From contig ONIP01000001.1 in the NCBI GenBank assembly GCA_900317955.1, positions 52,810 to 116,809 of the forward strand: a stretch of 64,000 nt of DNA, written 5' to 3'. The DNA is from an uncultured Bacteroidales bacterium. GTDB taxonomy: Bacteria; Bacteroidota; Bacteroidia; Bacteroidales; P3. A program made the translations under genes and the position numbers. Under the pieces are notes generated by a model. The model was not told where the DNA came from. It saw only the letters and a program-made list of their open reading frames with translations, and did no database searches. Shown one piece after another: positions 8,848-18,312 of the stretch. The stretch's first letter is position 1. Every line of letters starts with the position of its first letter.

Positions 8848-10452
8848 ATGAAAAAGTTTTTATTCTCAATCGTTTTGTCAACCCTGTTCCTCACCGGTTA
8901 CGGCCAGGAACTAAGCCAACCTGAATTCGATGGCCAAAGTTGCACCAGCATCATGGTAGGCAAACGCGCCTCTCGCGACGGCAGCGTTATCACCTCCCAT
9001 ACCTGCGACGGCCGCTACCGCACCTGGATGCACATGGAACCTGCCGTCGACCACGAACCCGGCACCGTCCATCCCGTTCATAAAGGCACCCTCCACACTA
9101 CCTTCAGAGGCGACACCACTGGCGTTCGCCTTGTCGGTGCCATCCCCGAAGTGGCTCACACCTTCGCCTACCTCAACACCGCTTACCCCTGTCTCAACGA
9201 GCATCAGCTTGCCATTGGCGAAAGCACATTCTCCGGTCCCGACACCTTGAGAAACCCTGCCGGCATGTTCCTTATCGAAGAACTTGAACGCGTTGCTCTA
9301 CAGCGTTGCACCACAGCCCGCGACGCCATCCGCCTCATTGGCGACCTTGTCAAAGTATACGGTTACGCCGATGGTGGCGAATGTATCACTATCGCCGACA
9401 CCAAAGAAGTATGGCAAATGGAAATCCTTGGCGAAGGCAAGGACAACATCGGTGGTGTATGGGCTGCTCAGCGTATCCCCGACGACCATGTAGGTGTCAG
9501 CTGTAACATCCCGCGCATCGGCCGCCTGCAACGTGGCAACACCGAATACTTTATGTGCTCCGACAACATCGAGGCTGTTGCCCGTCGCTACGGTCTCTGG
9601 GACGGCAAAGGCGAATTCATCTTCTGGAAAGCCTTCAATAGCTCCTATGCCAACGGCAAAAACTTCCGCGAACGCGAATACTTCATCCTCAACGCCCTCG
9701 CTCCCTCACTGGGTCTCACCATGGATACCACAGAACTCCCCTTCTCTGTCCGCCCCGACAGCAAAGTCGACGTCCGCCAAGTCATGGCTCTCTTGCGCAG
9801 CACCTATGAAGGAACCGACATGAACATGTGCAAAAACCTTAAAATGCCTGTCACCCAGAAAGACAAAAATGGCAAAGAATACACCGACACCATTATCAGC
9901 CCCATAGCCAATCCCTGGCTCACCTCTGCCATGCAGCGCACACTCAACTACATCGCCCCTGGCACCATCGAATTCCGTCGCACCGTTAGCGTGGCGTGGT
10001 GCTCCTACTCCTTTGTGGCTCAGTTGCGTGATTGGCTTCCCGACTGCGTCGGTGGTGTCTGCTGGATGTCAGTTGACAACCCCGGACAATCTCCTCGTGT
10101 ACCTATCTTCTGCGGCAACAGCCAGCTGCCCCAACCCTACAGCATCTGTGGCCAGAAGGAGTACAACCCCAACGCCATCATCTGGAAATATCGTCGCGCC
10201 AACAAACTGGCCACCGTCGCATGGCAACGCACCAAAGGCTCCATGGAAACCGAACTCAAGAAACTCGAAGACAACGCCTTCAACCGTCTTGAGTCTATTG
10301 AGCGTGAAGCCACCCGCTACAACCGTCTCGGCCGCACTGACGATGTCCACGCCACCCTCGACAACTTCACTCGCGACCAGTACGAGAACACCTCCTACGC
10401 TTGGAGCAAACTTGAAGCCAAATACTGGAACATGTTTGGCATGGGATTCTAA
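8848..10452 (+). CDS. C69-family dipeptidase (secreted Ntn hydrolase)
   Basis: 534 residues with a signal peptide (MKKFLFSIVLSTLFLTGYG). The peptidase signature is CTSIMVGKRASRDGSVI, where Cys32 should become the N-terminal nucleophile after self-processing. Conserved downstream stretches include DGGECITIADTKEVWQMEI and RRTVSVAWCSYSFVAQLRDW. Members cleave dipeptides in the periplasm or outside the cell and are common in protein-fermenting Bacteroidota. It lies 39 bp after the M20 gene on the same strand and could be co-transcribed. Length agrees with the family (~530-560). Confidence 0.9.
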   Translation: MKKFLFSIVLSTLFLTGYGQELSQPEFDGQSCTSIMVGKRASRDGSVITSHTCDGRYRTWMHMEPAVDHEPGTVHPVHKGTLHTTFRGDTTGVRLVGAIPEVAHTFAYLNTAYPCLNEHQLAIGESTFSGPDTLRNPAGMFLIEELERVALQRCTTARDAIRLIGDLVKVYGYADGGECITIADTKEVWQMEILGEGKDNIGGVWAAQRIPDDHVGVSCNIPRIGRLQRGNTEYFMCSDNIEAVARRYGLWDGKGEFIFWKAFNSSYANGKNFREREYFILNALAPSLGLTMDTTELPFSVRPDSKVDVRQVMALLRSTYEGTDMNMCKNLKMPVTQKDKNGKEYTDTIISPIANPWLTSAMQRTLNYIAPGTIEFRRTVSVAWCSYSFVAQLRDWLPDCVGGVCWMSVDNPGQSPRVPIFCGNSQLPQPYSICGQKEYNPNAIIWKYRRANKLATVAWQRTKGSMETELKKLEDNAFNRLESIEREATRYNRLGRTDDVHATLDNFTRDQYENTSYAWSKLEAKYWNMFGMGF

Positions 10453-10527
10453 TTCCTTGTCCAATTCCAAGATTTAAGAATTAGGATTTTGCTCTCCACC
10501 ATTCTTAATTCTTAATCCACTCTGCCC

Positions 10528-11898
10528 TTGGCCGATCTCGAATCAAAATACCAAGAAATGACGCAAACACCAGTCCCACGGCTGGTGTTGCGTCTTGCTA
10601 TCCCCTCCATGGTCAGCATGGTGGTCACTGCTCTCTACAATGTTGTCGACGCCGCTTTCATCGGCCGACTCTCCACCGAGGCCACTGCCGGAATTGGCAT
10701 CGCCTTTGCCTACATGACCTTCATCCAAGCCGTTGGTTTTTTCTTCGGACACGGCTCCGGCAACTTCATTTCTCGTGCGCTTGGTGCCCGCAGCTACGAC
10801 GACGCTGGCCGCATGGCTGCTGTCGGATTCTTCTCCCCCCTTCTCATCGGACTTCTCTCCGCGGTTGTCGGGCTCCCCTTGCTGCCGCAACTCGTTGTAC
10901 TTTTGGGTGCGCCACCAGCAGTCGTCCCCCACGCCTGCAACTATCTCCGCTTCATCCTCCTTGCCTCACCCTTCATGATGTCAGCCCTCACCCTCAACAA
11001 CCAGTTGCGCCTGCAAGGGAACGCCCGTTTCGGCATGATTGGCATCGTCAGCGGAGCCATACTCAACATACTTCTCGACCCCATTCTCATCTTCACCCTC
11101 AACCTCGGCGTCACAGGTGCCTCCATCGCCACCGCCGTCAGCCAACTCTTCGCGTGGTGTCTGCTTTTGCATGGAACCATGAGGGGCGAATCCGTCCACA
11201 TCCGCTTCTCCAATTTCAAACCCTCTTGGGCTGCCTACCGCGAAATCGTCGCGGGCGGTCTTCCCTCCCTCTTCCGGCAAGCATTCAATTGTGCCTCCGC
11301 CGTCATGCTAAACTATGCTGCCGCCCGTTTTGCCTCACCGGGTCAAGAAGCCTCCTCCGTTGCTGCCTTCGCCGTCGTCTCGCGCACCACTATGTTTGCC
11401 TTCTCCCTCATACTCGGCTTCACACAAGGATTCCAGCCCGTATGCGGATTCAACTATGGAGCACACCTCTATCGCCGCGTACGCCAGTCCTACCTCTTCA
11501 CTCTCAGTGTTTCCACTGCAATGCTCACCCTTCTCTCCACTTTAGGCTACATATTTGCGCCACAAATCATAGCCGTCTTCCGCAGTGAGGACCCAACACT
11601 CATCCAAATCGGTGCCAATGCCCTAAGGTGGCAATGCGTCGTCTTCCCCCTCTGCACCCTCGCCACCACCACTGGCATGCTCTTCCAAAACATCAGGCTC
11701 ACCTTTCCCGCCACCCTACTTTCTATTGGGCGACAGGGGCTTTTCTTCATACCTGCCATCCTCATCCTCCCGCAATTCCTTGGTCTCCAAGGCGTCGAAA
11801 TGGCTCAAGCCACTGCCGATCTCTGCACCTTCCTCCTCACCATCCCCTTCGCCGTATGGATAACGCGCAAACTCGGTGCAGCCGCCCGCCAGCCCTGA
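10528..11898 (+). CDS. MATE-family efflux transporter
   Basis: 456 residues from a TTG start at 10528; an ATG at 10558 gives 446. The TTG form is preferred because related proteins carry about ten polar residues before the TPxPRLxLRLAIPS segment. Twelve hydrophobic segments are seen in two similar halves, with MATE motifs such as SMVVTALYNVVDAAFIGRLS and FGYNYG-like GFNYGAHLY in the second half. It exports drugs or metabolites using a Na+ or H+ gradient. Substrate unknown. It follows the dipeptidase after a 75-bp AT-rich gap. The 175 bp after it hold no visible terminator. Confidence 0.88.
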   Translation: MADLESKYQEMTQTPVPRLVLRLAIPSMVSMVVTALYNVVDAAFIGRLSTEATAGIGIAFAYMTFIQAVGFFFGHGSGNFISRALGARSYDDAGRMAAVGFFSPLLIGLLSAVVGLPLLPQLVVLLGAPPAVVPHACNYLRFILLASPFMMSALTLNNQLRLQGNARFGMIGIVSGAILNILLDPILIFTLNLGVTGASIATAVSQLFAWCLLLHGTMRGESVHIRFSNFKPSWAAYREIVAGGLPSLFRQAFNCASAVMLNYAAARFASPGQEASSVAAFAVVSRTTMFAFSLILGFTQGFQPVCGFNYGAHLYRRVRQSYLFTLSVSTAMLTLLSTLGYIFAPQIIAVFRSEDPTLIQIGANALRWQCVVFPLCTLATTTGMLFQNIRLTFPATLLSIGRQGLFFIPAILILPQFLGLQGVEMAQATADLCTFLLTIPFAVWITRKLGAAARQP

Positions 11899-12035
11899 TA
11901 AAAGAGTGACCAATTTATCGACACGTCTATCCCTCAACATGTTGTCATTCATATCCTCTCTTTGCAACCTCCCTATCCAAATACAAAAAAACATAATAAA
12001 ACAATAAAAACACCTTCCAAATCAGATATTTTTTG

Positions 12036-12043
12036 TATTTTTG
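12036..12043 (+). promoter_or_regulatory. -7 box (TATTTTTG)
   Basis: TATTTTTG matches TAnnTTTG and lies 31 bp before the lipoprotein gene at 12074. It probably serves the run of envelope genes from 12074 to 14747. Confidence 0.5.
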
Positions 12044-12073
12044 CATTTATAAAAACAAAAAAAAACACCTACC

Positions 12074-12757
12074 ATGAAAAAGTCATTAATCATTGTAGCA
12101 GTTGCATGTAGCCTTTCTTTCACCTCATGCACCTTCCTGGACAATCTGGCAAACAACCTGTCCAGCATAGCCAATTTGGCCAACTGTGAATACTCACTCC
12201 AAAACGTCTCCAACGTCTCCGTTGCAGGCGTCAATGTTCGCAACATAACCAAAGGCCAAATCTCCGCCACCGATGTCGTCATGCTCGCTTCCGCCATCAC
12301 TTCCAAACGCATCCCCCTCGCCCTCGACGTCAACATCGGAGTCAAAAACCCAACCGACCGCAGTGCGCTTCTTACCACCATGGATTGGGCACTCGACATA
12401 GCCACCCAAGAATTCGCTACCGGCACCACCAACCAAAACTACACCATCAACGCCAAGAAAACCACCACCGTTCCCCTGGGTGTCAGCACCGACCTCTACA
12501 AACTCTTCTCCAGCACCGGAATCGAAGCCCTCAAAACCTTTGCTGGCAGCTTCACCAAAGAAGGTACCTCCTCTCAACTCGGCCTCCGCGTACGTCCCTC
12601 CGTCTCCGTAGCAGGCCAAACCATCAAATCCCCCTCCTACATACAAATCATGAAACCCGCCACCGCTACCTCCACCTCCGGCAACAACACAGGCAACAAC
12701 AACAGCGGCAACAATAACAATGGCAACAAACCCAGCGTTGGCCGTATAGGTCTCTAA
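12074..12757 (+). CDS. Lipoprotein with LEA14/WHy-like domain
   Basis: 227 residues. Lipobox FTSC with lipidated Cys19. The middle (~35-190) has the layout of a water-stress/LEA14-type beta-sandwich: VSNVSVAGVNV, LALDVNIGVKNPTDRSALLT and KTTTVPLGVS. The tail (~195-220) is a low-complexity Asn/Gly linker and ends NKPSVGRIGL. Such proteins sit in the envelope with no defined enzymatic role. It is the first gene of a run with three small barrel proteins; whether they form one operon is inferred from spacing of 12-52 bp. Confidence 0.65.
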   Translation: MKKSLIIVAVACSLSFTSCTFLDNLANNLSSIANLANCEYSLQNVSNVSVAGVNVRNITKGQISATDVVMLASAITSKRIPLALDVNIGVKNPTDRSALLTTMDWALDIATQEFATGTTNQNYTINAKKTTTVPLGVSTDLYKLFSSTGIEALKTFAGSFTKEGTSSQLGLRVRPSVSVAGQTIKSPSYIQIMKPATATSTSGNNTGNNNSGNNNNGNKPSVGRIGL

Positions 12758-12809
12758 ACTGCCACCCCGACCCTCTCCTATTTGAAATAACCCCATAAAC
12801 ATTATCATT

Positions 12810-13433
12810 ATGACCAAAATAATCAGAATTCTCGCCCTCGTCGTTGCCATCACATCAGCAGGCACCCTTGCAGCACAAACCTCTATCAACGGTGGCATCT
12901 CTGCACTCGGCATCAAATCCGGCGACCAAGACACCAAAACATACCTTGGTTTCTACGCTGGTCTCACCCAAAACATGAAACTCTCCGACCACACCGGCTT
13001 CGCCTTCAGCATATACTACAACCAATTCTCCGGCGATGTCAAAACCACCGTCCTCGGTGCCAACCACCACAGCGAATACTTCGAAAACAACATCAACCCC
13101 TCCCTCGCCTTCAACTACAGATTCATTCTCACCGAAAAATCCTGCATCTACCTCTTCCTCGGTCCTGAAGCCAATGTCGTTCTAAGTGCAAAACGCGACA
13201 ACTGGGTTGACGGTATCGACCTCCACAACAAGACCAATCTCCTCAACCAAGACGAAGCCGGCAACGCACTCCTCCGACGTTTCAACCTCAGCGGAATAGG
13301 TGGCATCGGCGCCAAAATCGACTTCCTCAACATCACCCTCGGAGCAGCTATCCCCATTTTCAGCCGCTACGAAAACAACGCCTCTGGCGAAAAAATAGCC
13401 CGTGTCTTCCTCGGCGTCGGGCTTGTATTCTAA
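12810..13433 (+). CDS. Small outer-membrane beta-barrel protein
   Basis: 207 residues with a signal peptide ending near TLAAQ. The mature region consists of alternating amphipathic strands (FAFSIYYNQF, SLAFNYRFIL, CIYLFLGPEANVVL) and ends in VFLGVGLVF, a canonical terminal barrel strand. This matches the porin-family / outer-membrane beta-barrel group that is abundant in Bacteroidota. Ligand unknown. It is more distant from the next two barrels than they are from each other. Confidence 0.7.
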   Translation: MTKIIRILALVVAITSAGTLAAQTSINGGISALGIKSGDQDTKTYLGFYAGLTQNMKLSDHTGFAFSIYYNQFSGDVKTTVLGANHHSEYFENNINPSLAFNYRFILTEKSCIYLFLGPEANVVLSAKRDNWVDGIDLHNKTNLLNQDEAGNALLRRFNLSGIGGIGAKIDFLNITLGAAIPIFSRYENNASGEKIARVFLGVGLVF

Positions 13434-13478
13434 CCATTTGAAAAATAACTATTTAATAACAACAAAATATCATTCAAA

Positions 13479-14099
13479 ATGAAAAAAGTAACTTCTTTCC
13501 TCGTCCTCGCCGCCGCTCTTCTCGTGGCCGGCAACGCCCATGCTCAATTAGGCATCAACATCGGCTATGCTCCCGACAACATCACCACAACGGCTAAAAA
13601 CGGCAACTCCAACCTCCCCATGACCGGCTTCTTCGCCGGTGTGAATTACAACCACACCCTTTCTGGCAACATCGGCATCTCCTTTGGTGCTCAACTTCGC
13701 TACAACACCAAGAAATCCACCACCACCGTCCTCTCCGCTAGCGAAACCACTACTCACACCCAGCTCCTCCTCGACATCCCCTTACTCCTCAACTTCGCCA
13801 TCCCCTTCGGCAACGACGCCAGTCTTGCACTCTATGCCGGCCCCACACTCACCTATGCACTCAAAGGCAACACCAACATCTCCGAAAACGTGCTTAACAC
13901 CAGCAACAACATCAACTGGTACGGTGAAAACTCCAACCGTAAGCAATTCGACCTTCTCGGCACATTCGGCGCTGCCTTCAACTACAAAAACATCCGCCTC
14001 TTCGGCGGCTATCGCCTCGGCCTCCTCGACCTTGACAAGAGCGACAACGTCACCGTCAAAACCTCAGGCCTCTTCTTCGGCCTCGGCTACAAACTCTAA
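13479..14099 (+). CDS. Small outer-membrane beta-barrel protein (paralogue 1)
   Basis: 206 residues, signal peptide ending NAHAQ. It begins LGINIGYAPDN, followed by TGFFAGVNYNHTLSGNIGIS, and ends SGLFFGLGYKL. The same landmarks recur in the following gene (GLGINFGYASE, GFYLGANYNFQLSNVFGIS, TMYLGLGYVF), so the two are tandem duplicates. Predicted to lie in the outer membrane with unknown function. Confidence 0.72.
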   Translation: MKKVTSFLVLAAALLVAGNAHAQLGINIGYAPDNITTTAKNGNSNLPMTGFFAGVNYNHTLSGNIGISFGAQLRYNTKKSTTTVLSASETTTHTQLLLDIPLLLNFAIPFGNDASLALYAGPTLTYALKGNTNISENVLNTSNNINWYGENSNRKQFDLLGTFGAAFNYKNIRLFGGYRLGLLDLDKSDNVTVKTSGLFFGLGYKL

Positions 14100-14111
14100 A
14101 CACCTCGCGCC

Positions 14112-14747
14112 ATGACTAAGAAAATAACCACATTCATCGTCATTGCCATGGCACTACTCCTCTCTAAAGGGGTTCAGGCTCAAGGACTGGGCATTAACTT
14201 CGGCTATGCTTCCGAAACCTTACCCACACCTTCTCCCATCCTCAAAATCACCCTCCCGCAGTCCAATCTCAATGGCTTCTACCTCGGAGCCAACTACAAC
14301 TTCCAACTCTCTAACGTTTTCGGTATATCCGTAGGCCTTCAAGGACGCTACAACACCCGTAACTACGACTTTACACTCCTCGAGGTCGACTCCCACGTCA
14401 AAGAAACACAAATACTCGTCGACCTCCCCGTCCTCATCAACATCGGTGCCGACCTTAGCGACGACACCCGCCTCACCTTCTACATTGGCCCTGTAGTCTC
14501 CTATGCCGTCAACGGCAACTCCGAAATTAGCAACACCTTAACTGCCTCCCCCACCAAAATGGAGTGGTACACCGGCGACGACACCTACAAACCCCTCAAC
14601 ATCCAAGCCTCCGCAGGTGTCTCACTCACCGTGCAGCACATCCGTTTCTTCGGCGGCTACGCCATGGGATTCTCCGACCTCGACAAGAACGAAAAAACCA
14701 AGACCACCACATCAACCATGTACTTAGGTCTCGGCTACGTTTTCTAA
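14112..14747 (+). CDS. Small outer-membrane beta-barrel protein (paralogue 2)
   Basis: 211 residues, 12 bp after its paralogue. Signal peptide ends GVQAQ. Strand and loop order match the preceding protein, including the RFFGGYAMGFSDLDK segment near the end (RLFGGYRLGLLDLDK in paralogue 1). The intervening loops differ most, as expected for surface-exposed loops. A strong terminator follows at 14766, closing the run. Confidence 0.72.
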   Translation: MTKKITTFIVIAMALLLSKGVQAQGLGINFGYASETLPTPSPILKITLPQSNLNGFYLGANYNFQLSNVFGISVGLQGRYNTRNYDFTLLEVDSHVKETQILVDLPVLINIGADLSDDTRLTFYIGPVVSYAVNGNSEISNTLTASPTKMEWYTGDDTYKPLNIQASAGVSLTVQHIRFFGGYAMGFSDLDKNEKTKTTTSTMYLGLGYVF

Positions 14748-14765
14748 ACGGAGACCACACCCCGA

Positions 14766-14826
14766 CGGTTCCACACCCTTGCCTCGCGCCTCCAGCGCAG
14801 CAAAGTTGTGGAACCGCCTTTTTTTT
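14766..14826 (+). terminator. Intrinsic terminator after the barrel gene run
   Basis: CGGTTCCACA (14766-14775) pairs with TGTGGAACCG (14807-14816), followed by CC and eight T. The loop holds a smaller GCGC hairpin. Confidence 0.8.
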
Positions 14827-14938
14827 ACCCCTCCACCATAACCACATCGAAACTACAACATCGCTCTATCTCCTCTAATCCCTCAGTCCCAACCTTGTAT
14901 ACAACCGCAACTGAACCGAACTTCTACTAATCAACCAG

Positions 14939-15050
14939 AAAGGGAGGATATGAATAACACCCTACGCAGTGCGGTGATTATCTGTGGGAACTACGTGCGT
15001 CCTGTAGGTGCGCGACAATGAGAACAAATAAATAGAAACCTCCTAAATTG
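14939..15050 (+). repeat. Dispersed intergenic repeat, copy 1
   Basis: The 3' half (ACAATGAGAACAAATAAATA then GAA, near 15016-15038) closely matches the end of the copy near 29688-29725, and the part with GCGTCCTGTAGG resembles the copy at 29283-29440. It encodes nothing convincing. The rest of the 14827-15060 gap shows no gene. Confidence 0.5.
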
Positions 15051-15059
15051 AACAAAAAG

Positions 15060-15090
15060 TTTGAAAACATAGATTTTTTTTGTATTTTTG
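15060..15090 (+). promoter_or_regulatory. Promoter of glnS operon (TTTG-N19-TATTTTTG)
   Basis: TTTG at 15060-15063 and TATTTTTG at 15083-15090 are separated by 19 bp, the best full match to the Bacteroidota -33/-7 promoter in this window. It lies 60 bp before glnS and heads the run glnS to the rsmI-like gene. Confidence 0.75.
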
Positions 15091-15149
15091 TAGATTAATG
15101 CTCACTGGGCTATATATTATAATTAATACATAATGAATATTTTATAAAG

Positions 15150-16844
15150 ATGGAAGAAAATCTGTCACTTAATTTTTTGGAAGAAATCATCGAACAGGGC
15201 CTAAAAGACGGCTCTTACAAATCCATCCTGACGCGCTTCCCGCCAGAACCCAACGGCTACCTCCACATTGGCCACGCCAAATCTATCTGCCTTAATTTCG
15301 GCCTCGCTCAAAAATACGGCGGAAAAACAAACTTGCGCTTCGACGACACCAACCCCGTAAAAGAAGACACCGAATACGTTGACTCCATCCAACAAGACAT
15401 CCGTTGGCTTGGCTTCAACTGGGCTGGAGTCCACTATGCCAGCGACTACTTCGAACAACTATACGAATGGGCTATAGTCCTAATCAAAAAAGGACTCGCC
15501 TACGTTGACGACCAAACCCAGGAAGAAATCCGCGCCGGTCGCGGAACCGTAACCGAACCGGGCAAAAACAGTCCCTACCGCAACCGCTCTGTAGAGGAAA
15601 ACCTTGACCTCTTCCAACGCATGCGTAACGGCGAATTCGCCGACGGAGAAAAAGTCCTCCGCGCCAAAATAGACATGGCCCACCCAAACATGCAGTTGCG
15701 CGACCCCATCATGTACCGCATCCTCCACGCCAACCATCACCGCACAGGCGACAAATGGTGCATCTACCCCATGTACGACTACGCCCACGGCCAAAGCGAT
15801 TCTATCGAAAACATCACTCATAGCATCTGCACTCTCGAATTCGACATCCACCGCCCACTCTACGACTGGTTCATCCAACAACTCGGCATTTTCCCCAGCC
15901 ACCAATACGAGTTCGCCCGCCTCAACATCAACTACACTGTTATGAGCAAGCGCAAACTCTTGCAACTTGTCAAGGAGCACTACGTCAGCGGCTGGGACGA
16001 CCCACGAATGCCTACCATCTGCGGTTTCCGCCGTCGTGGCTATACCCCAGAGAGCATCCGAAACTTCTGCGAGGACATCGGAGTTGCCAAACGCGACAAT
16101 GTAATTGACTATGTGCGTTTGGAGAACAGCCTCCGCGACCATTTGAACAAAGTGGCTCCACGCCGCATGGCCGTCCTGAACCCCGTAAAACTTGTCATCG
16201 ACAACTATCCCGAGGAGCAAACCGAAATGCTCACCGCCGTGAACAATCCCGAAAACGAAGCCGACGGCACTCGCCAAGTCCCGTTCTGCCGCGAACTGTA
16301 TATCGAGCGCGAGGACTTTATGGAAGAGGCTCCCAAGAAATATTTCCGTTTGAGCCTTGGTCGCGAAGTGCGTTTACGTTATGCTTACTTCGTCACCGCC
16401 CAAAGCGTGGAAAAGGACGCAGAAGGCAACATCACTTGCATCCATTGCACCTACGACCCTGCCACTCGTGGCGGCGACGCCCCCGACGGCCGCAAGGTGA
16501 AAGGCACTCTGCACTGGGTCAGCGCCCGCCATGCCGTGAACGCCGAAGTGCGCATGTTCGACCGTCTCTTTGCCACCGAAACTCCCGACGAGGCTCCCGA
16601 GGGTAAAACTTTCCTCGACAACCTCAACCCCAATTCTCTCCAAGTGCTGCAGAACTGCAAACTGGAACCTTCCCTGGCCGACGCCCGCATGGTAGTCAAC
16701 GAGCAAGGTATCGAAGAACCCATGCGTTTCCAGTTCGAACGTATGGGATATTTCTGCACCGACCGCGACGGCTCCCCCGACCATCTGGTTTTCAACCGTT
16801 CCTGTTCCTTGAAGGACACCTGGGCCAAAATCAGCAACGCTTGA
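15150..16844 (+). CDS. glnS: Glutaminyl-tRNA synthetase
   Basis: 564 residues. Class I synthetase with the HIGH-type signature [17 protein letters not shown] (~29-45), LRFDDTNP and the KMSKS-equivalent VMSKRKL (~265-271). Glutaminyl- rather than glutamyl-specific sequence is shown by the [13 protein letters not shown] form and by the C-terminal two-barrel anticodon-binding domain (~340-560). It charges tRNA-Gln with glutamine in the cytoplasm. First gene of an operon with the glycosyltransferase (16-bp gap) and pheT. Confidence 0.97.
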   Translation: MEENLSLNFLEEIIEQGLKDGSYKSILTRFPPEPNGYLHIGHAKSICLNFGLAQKYGGKTNLRFDDTNPVKEDTEYVDSIQQDIRWLGFNWAGVHYASDYFEQLYEWAIVLIKKGLAYVDDQTQEEIRAGRGTVTEPGKNSPYRNRSVEENLDLFQRMRNGEFADGEKVLRAKIDMAHPNMQLRDPIMYRILHANHHRTGDKWCIYPMYDYAHGQSDSIENITHSICTLEFDIHRPLYDWFIQQLGIFPSHQYEFARLNINYTVMSKRKLLQLVKEHYVSGWDDPRMPTICGFRRRGYTPESIRNFCEDIGVAKRDNVIDYVRLENSLRDHLNKVAPRRMAVLNPVKLVIDNYPEEQTEMLTAVNNPENEADGTRQVPFCRELYIEREDFMEEAPKKYFRLSLGREVRLRYAYFVTAQSVEKDAEGNITCIHCTYDPATRGGDAPDGRKVKGTLHWVSARHAVNAEVRMFDRLFATETPDEAPEGKTFLDNLNPNSLQVLQNCKLEPSLADARMVVNEQGIEEPMRFQFERMGYFCTDRDGSPDHLVFNRSCSLKDTWAKISNA

Positions 16845-16860
16845 TAGCTAACCCCTTGTT

Positions 16861-18300
16861 ATGAAAAAGAGCCTTCCTTTATACCTGCTCGTTGCATCGG
16901 TCTTTCTGATGATGATCAGCGGTTCTCTGCTGACCACGGGCATGTTTATGGACGGCTTGATATATGGTAACGTGGCCGACAACATGGCATCGGGAGTCTG
17001 TTCTTTCTGGCACCCGACGCACTCGCCATCATTACTTGCCGACTTCTACGAGCACCCACCCTTGGCAATGGGTCTGCTGGCTGTGTTCTACAAAGTTTTC
17101 GGCACCCATTTATGGGTAACCCGCCTTTTCACCATGGTGACCGCTGTTCTGACGGCATGGCTCATCGTGAGGCTGTGGAAGAGAATGGGATACTCCACTA
17201 AAACGGGATGGCTTCCTCTTCTGCTTTGGATATTGGTACCTGCCATGTCGCGCAATGCCCACGACAACATGCTTGAATGCACAATGGCCGTGTTTGTCAT
17301 GGCCTCGGCTCTGTGTTTGCTCCATCGCGACTCAAGCCGACGGCTCCTGTGGTCAGCGTTGGGAGGAATCTTTCTCTACTTGGCATTCCTTTGCAAAGGG
17401 TTCACAGGGCTCTATCCTTTAGCCCTCCCGATAATTGTGTGGGTTGTGGAACTGCTGACCGGCAACAAACAGCAATGGAAGCACTCGCTTCTGACTGCCC
17501 TTTCAGACACACTCATGGCCCTGGGCGCTTTTGCTTTATGCGTGGCTGCCACAGGTTTGATTTTCCCCGAATCCGTCACCTACTTCAAAACGTATCTGTC
17601 CAACCAGGTACTCGGCAATCTCAACACCCCAGTTGTAAATAACCGCTGGACTATACTATGGAATTTTGTAGAACAGACAGTTATAGTTTGGGGTGTCGTC
17701 CTGCTTACGCTGGGCATAATGCGCGCCAAGAACCATACAAGTCCTGAGCGAAGCGATTGGCGTAATTTCTTGACATGCCTTTTGCTGGCACTTTCCGGCG
17801 TTATTCCCATCTCCATAAGCCTTAAACAGCACGGATTTTATATTCTTACAGTCTACCCCTTCGTGGCCGTTGGTGCCGGTGCTCTGATTCAAAGTGCCGT
17901 GGCTCATTGGACAGAAAAGGGCGGACGCACGTTCCACATCTCCATGACATTGGCAGCACTTCTGGCACTGACAGGTGCCGTGGTTCTCAACGCCATGCAT
18001 TACGGCAAACCGGGTCGCGACATAACCATGCAGGAAGACATGCGCACCATAGTGCCCTTGCTTGATGAAGGCGAACAGGTGGGCATACCGATGTCCATGG
18101 CTCAGGAATGGAGCCTTTACGCCTACTACTACCGCGAAAAGCACATCGACCTCACAAGGGTGGACTTCGAACAACAGTCTAATCCTGAGTTATTGCCACA
18201 GCATCTCATAACTGACGGAAACACAGCAGTACCCAACCAACTGTACCGCGAAACTGGGGTGAAAACCCAACACTATAAACTATACAAGTTGAATCAATAA
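16861..18300 (+). CDS. GT39/ArnT-like membrane glycosyltransferase
   Basis: 479 residues with about ten transmembrane segments. The first periplasmic loop has the acidic signature MFMDGLIYGNVADNM followed by FYEHPPLA, as in ArnT / dolichyl-phosphate-mannose mannosyltransferase-like (GT39/GT83) enzymes, which move a sugar from a polyprenyl-phosphate carrier to a lipid or protein at the outer face of the inner membrane. Acceptor and sugar are unknown. Position between glnS and pheT implies constitutive expression rather than a dedicated polysaccharide locus. Confidence 0.8.
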   Translation: MKKSLPLYLLVASVFLMMISGSLLTTGMFMDGLIYGNVADNMASGVCSFWHPTHSPSLLADFYEHPPLAMGLLAVFYKVFGTHLWVTRLFTMVTAVLTAWLIVRLWKRMGYSTKTGWLPLLLWILVPAMSRNAHDNMLECTMAVFVMASALCLLHRDSSRRLLWSALGGIFLYLAFLCKGFTGLYPLALPIIVWVVELLTGNKQQWKHSLLTALSDTLMALGAFALCVAATGLIFPESVTYFKTYLSNQVLGNLNTPVVNNRWTILWNFVEQTVIVWGVVLLTLGIMRAKNHTSPERSDWRNFLTCLLLALSGVIPISISLKQHGFYILTVYPFVAVGAGALIQSAVAHWTEKGGRTFHISMTLAALLALTGAVVLNAMHYGKPGRDITMQEDMRTIVPLLDEGEQVGIPMSMAQEWSLYAYYYREKHIDLTRVDFEQQSNPELLPQHLITDGNTAVPNQLYRETGVKTQHYKLYKLNQ

Positions 18301-18312
18301 AAAACATCATAA

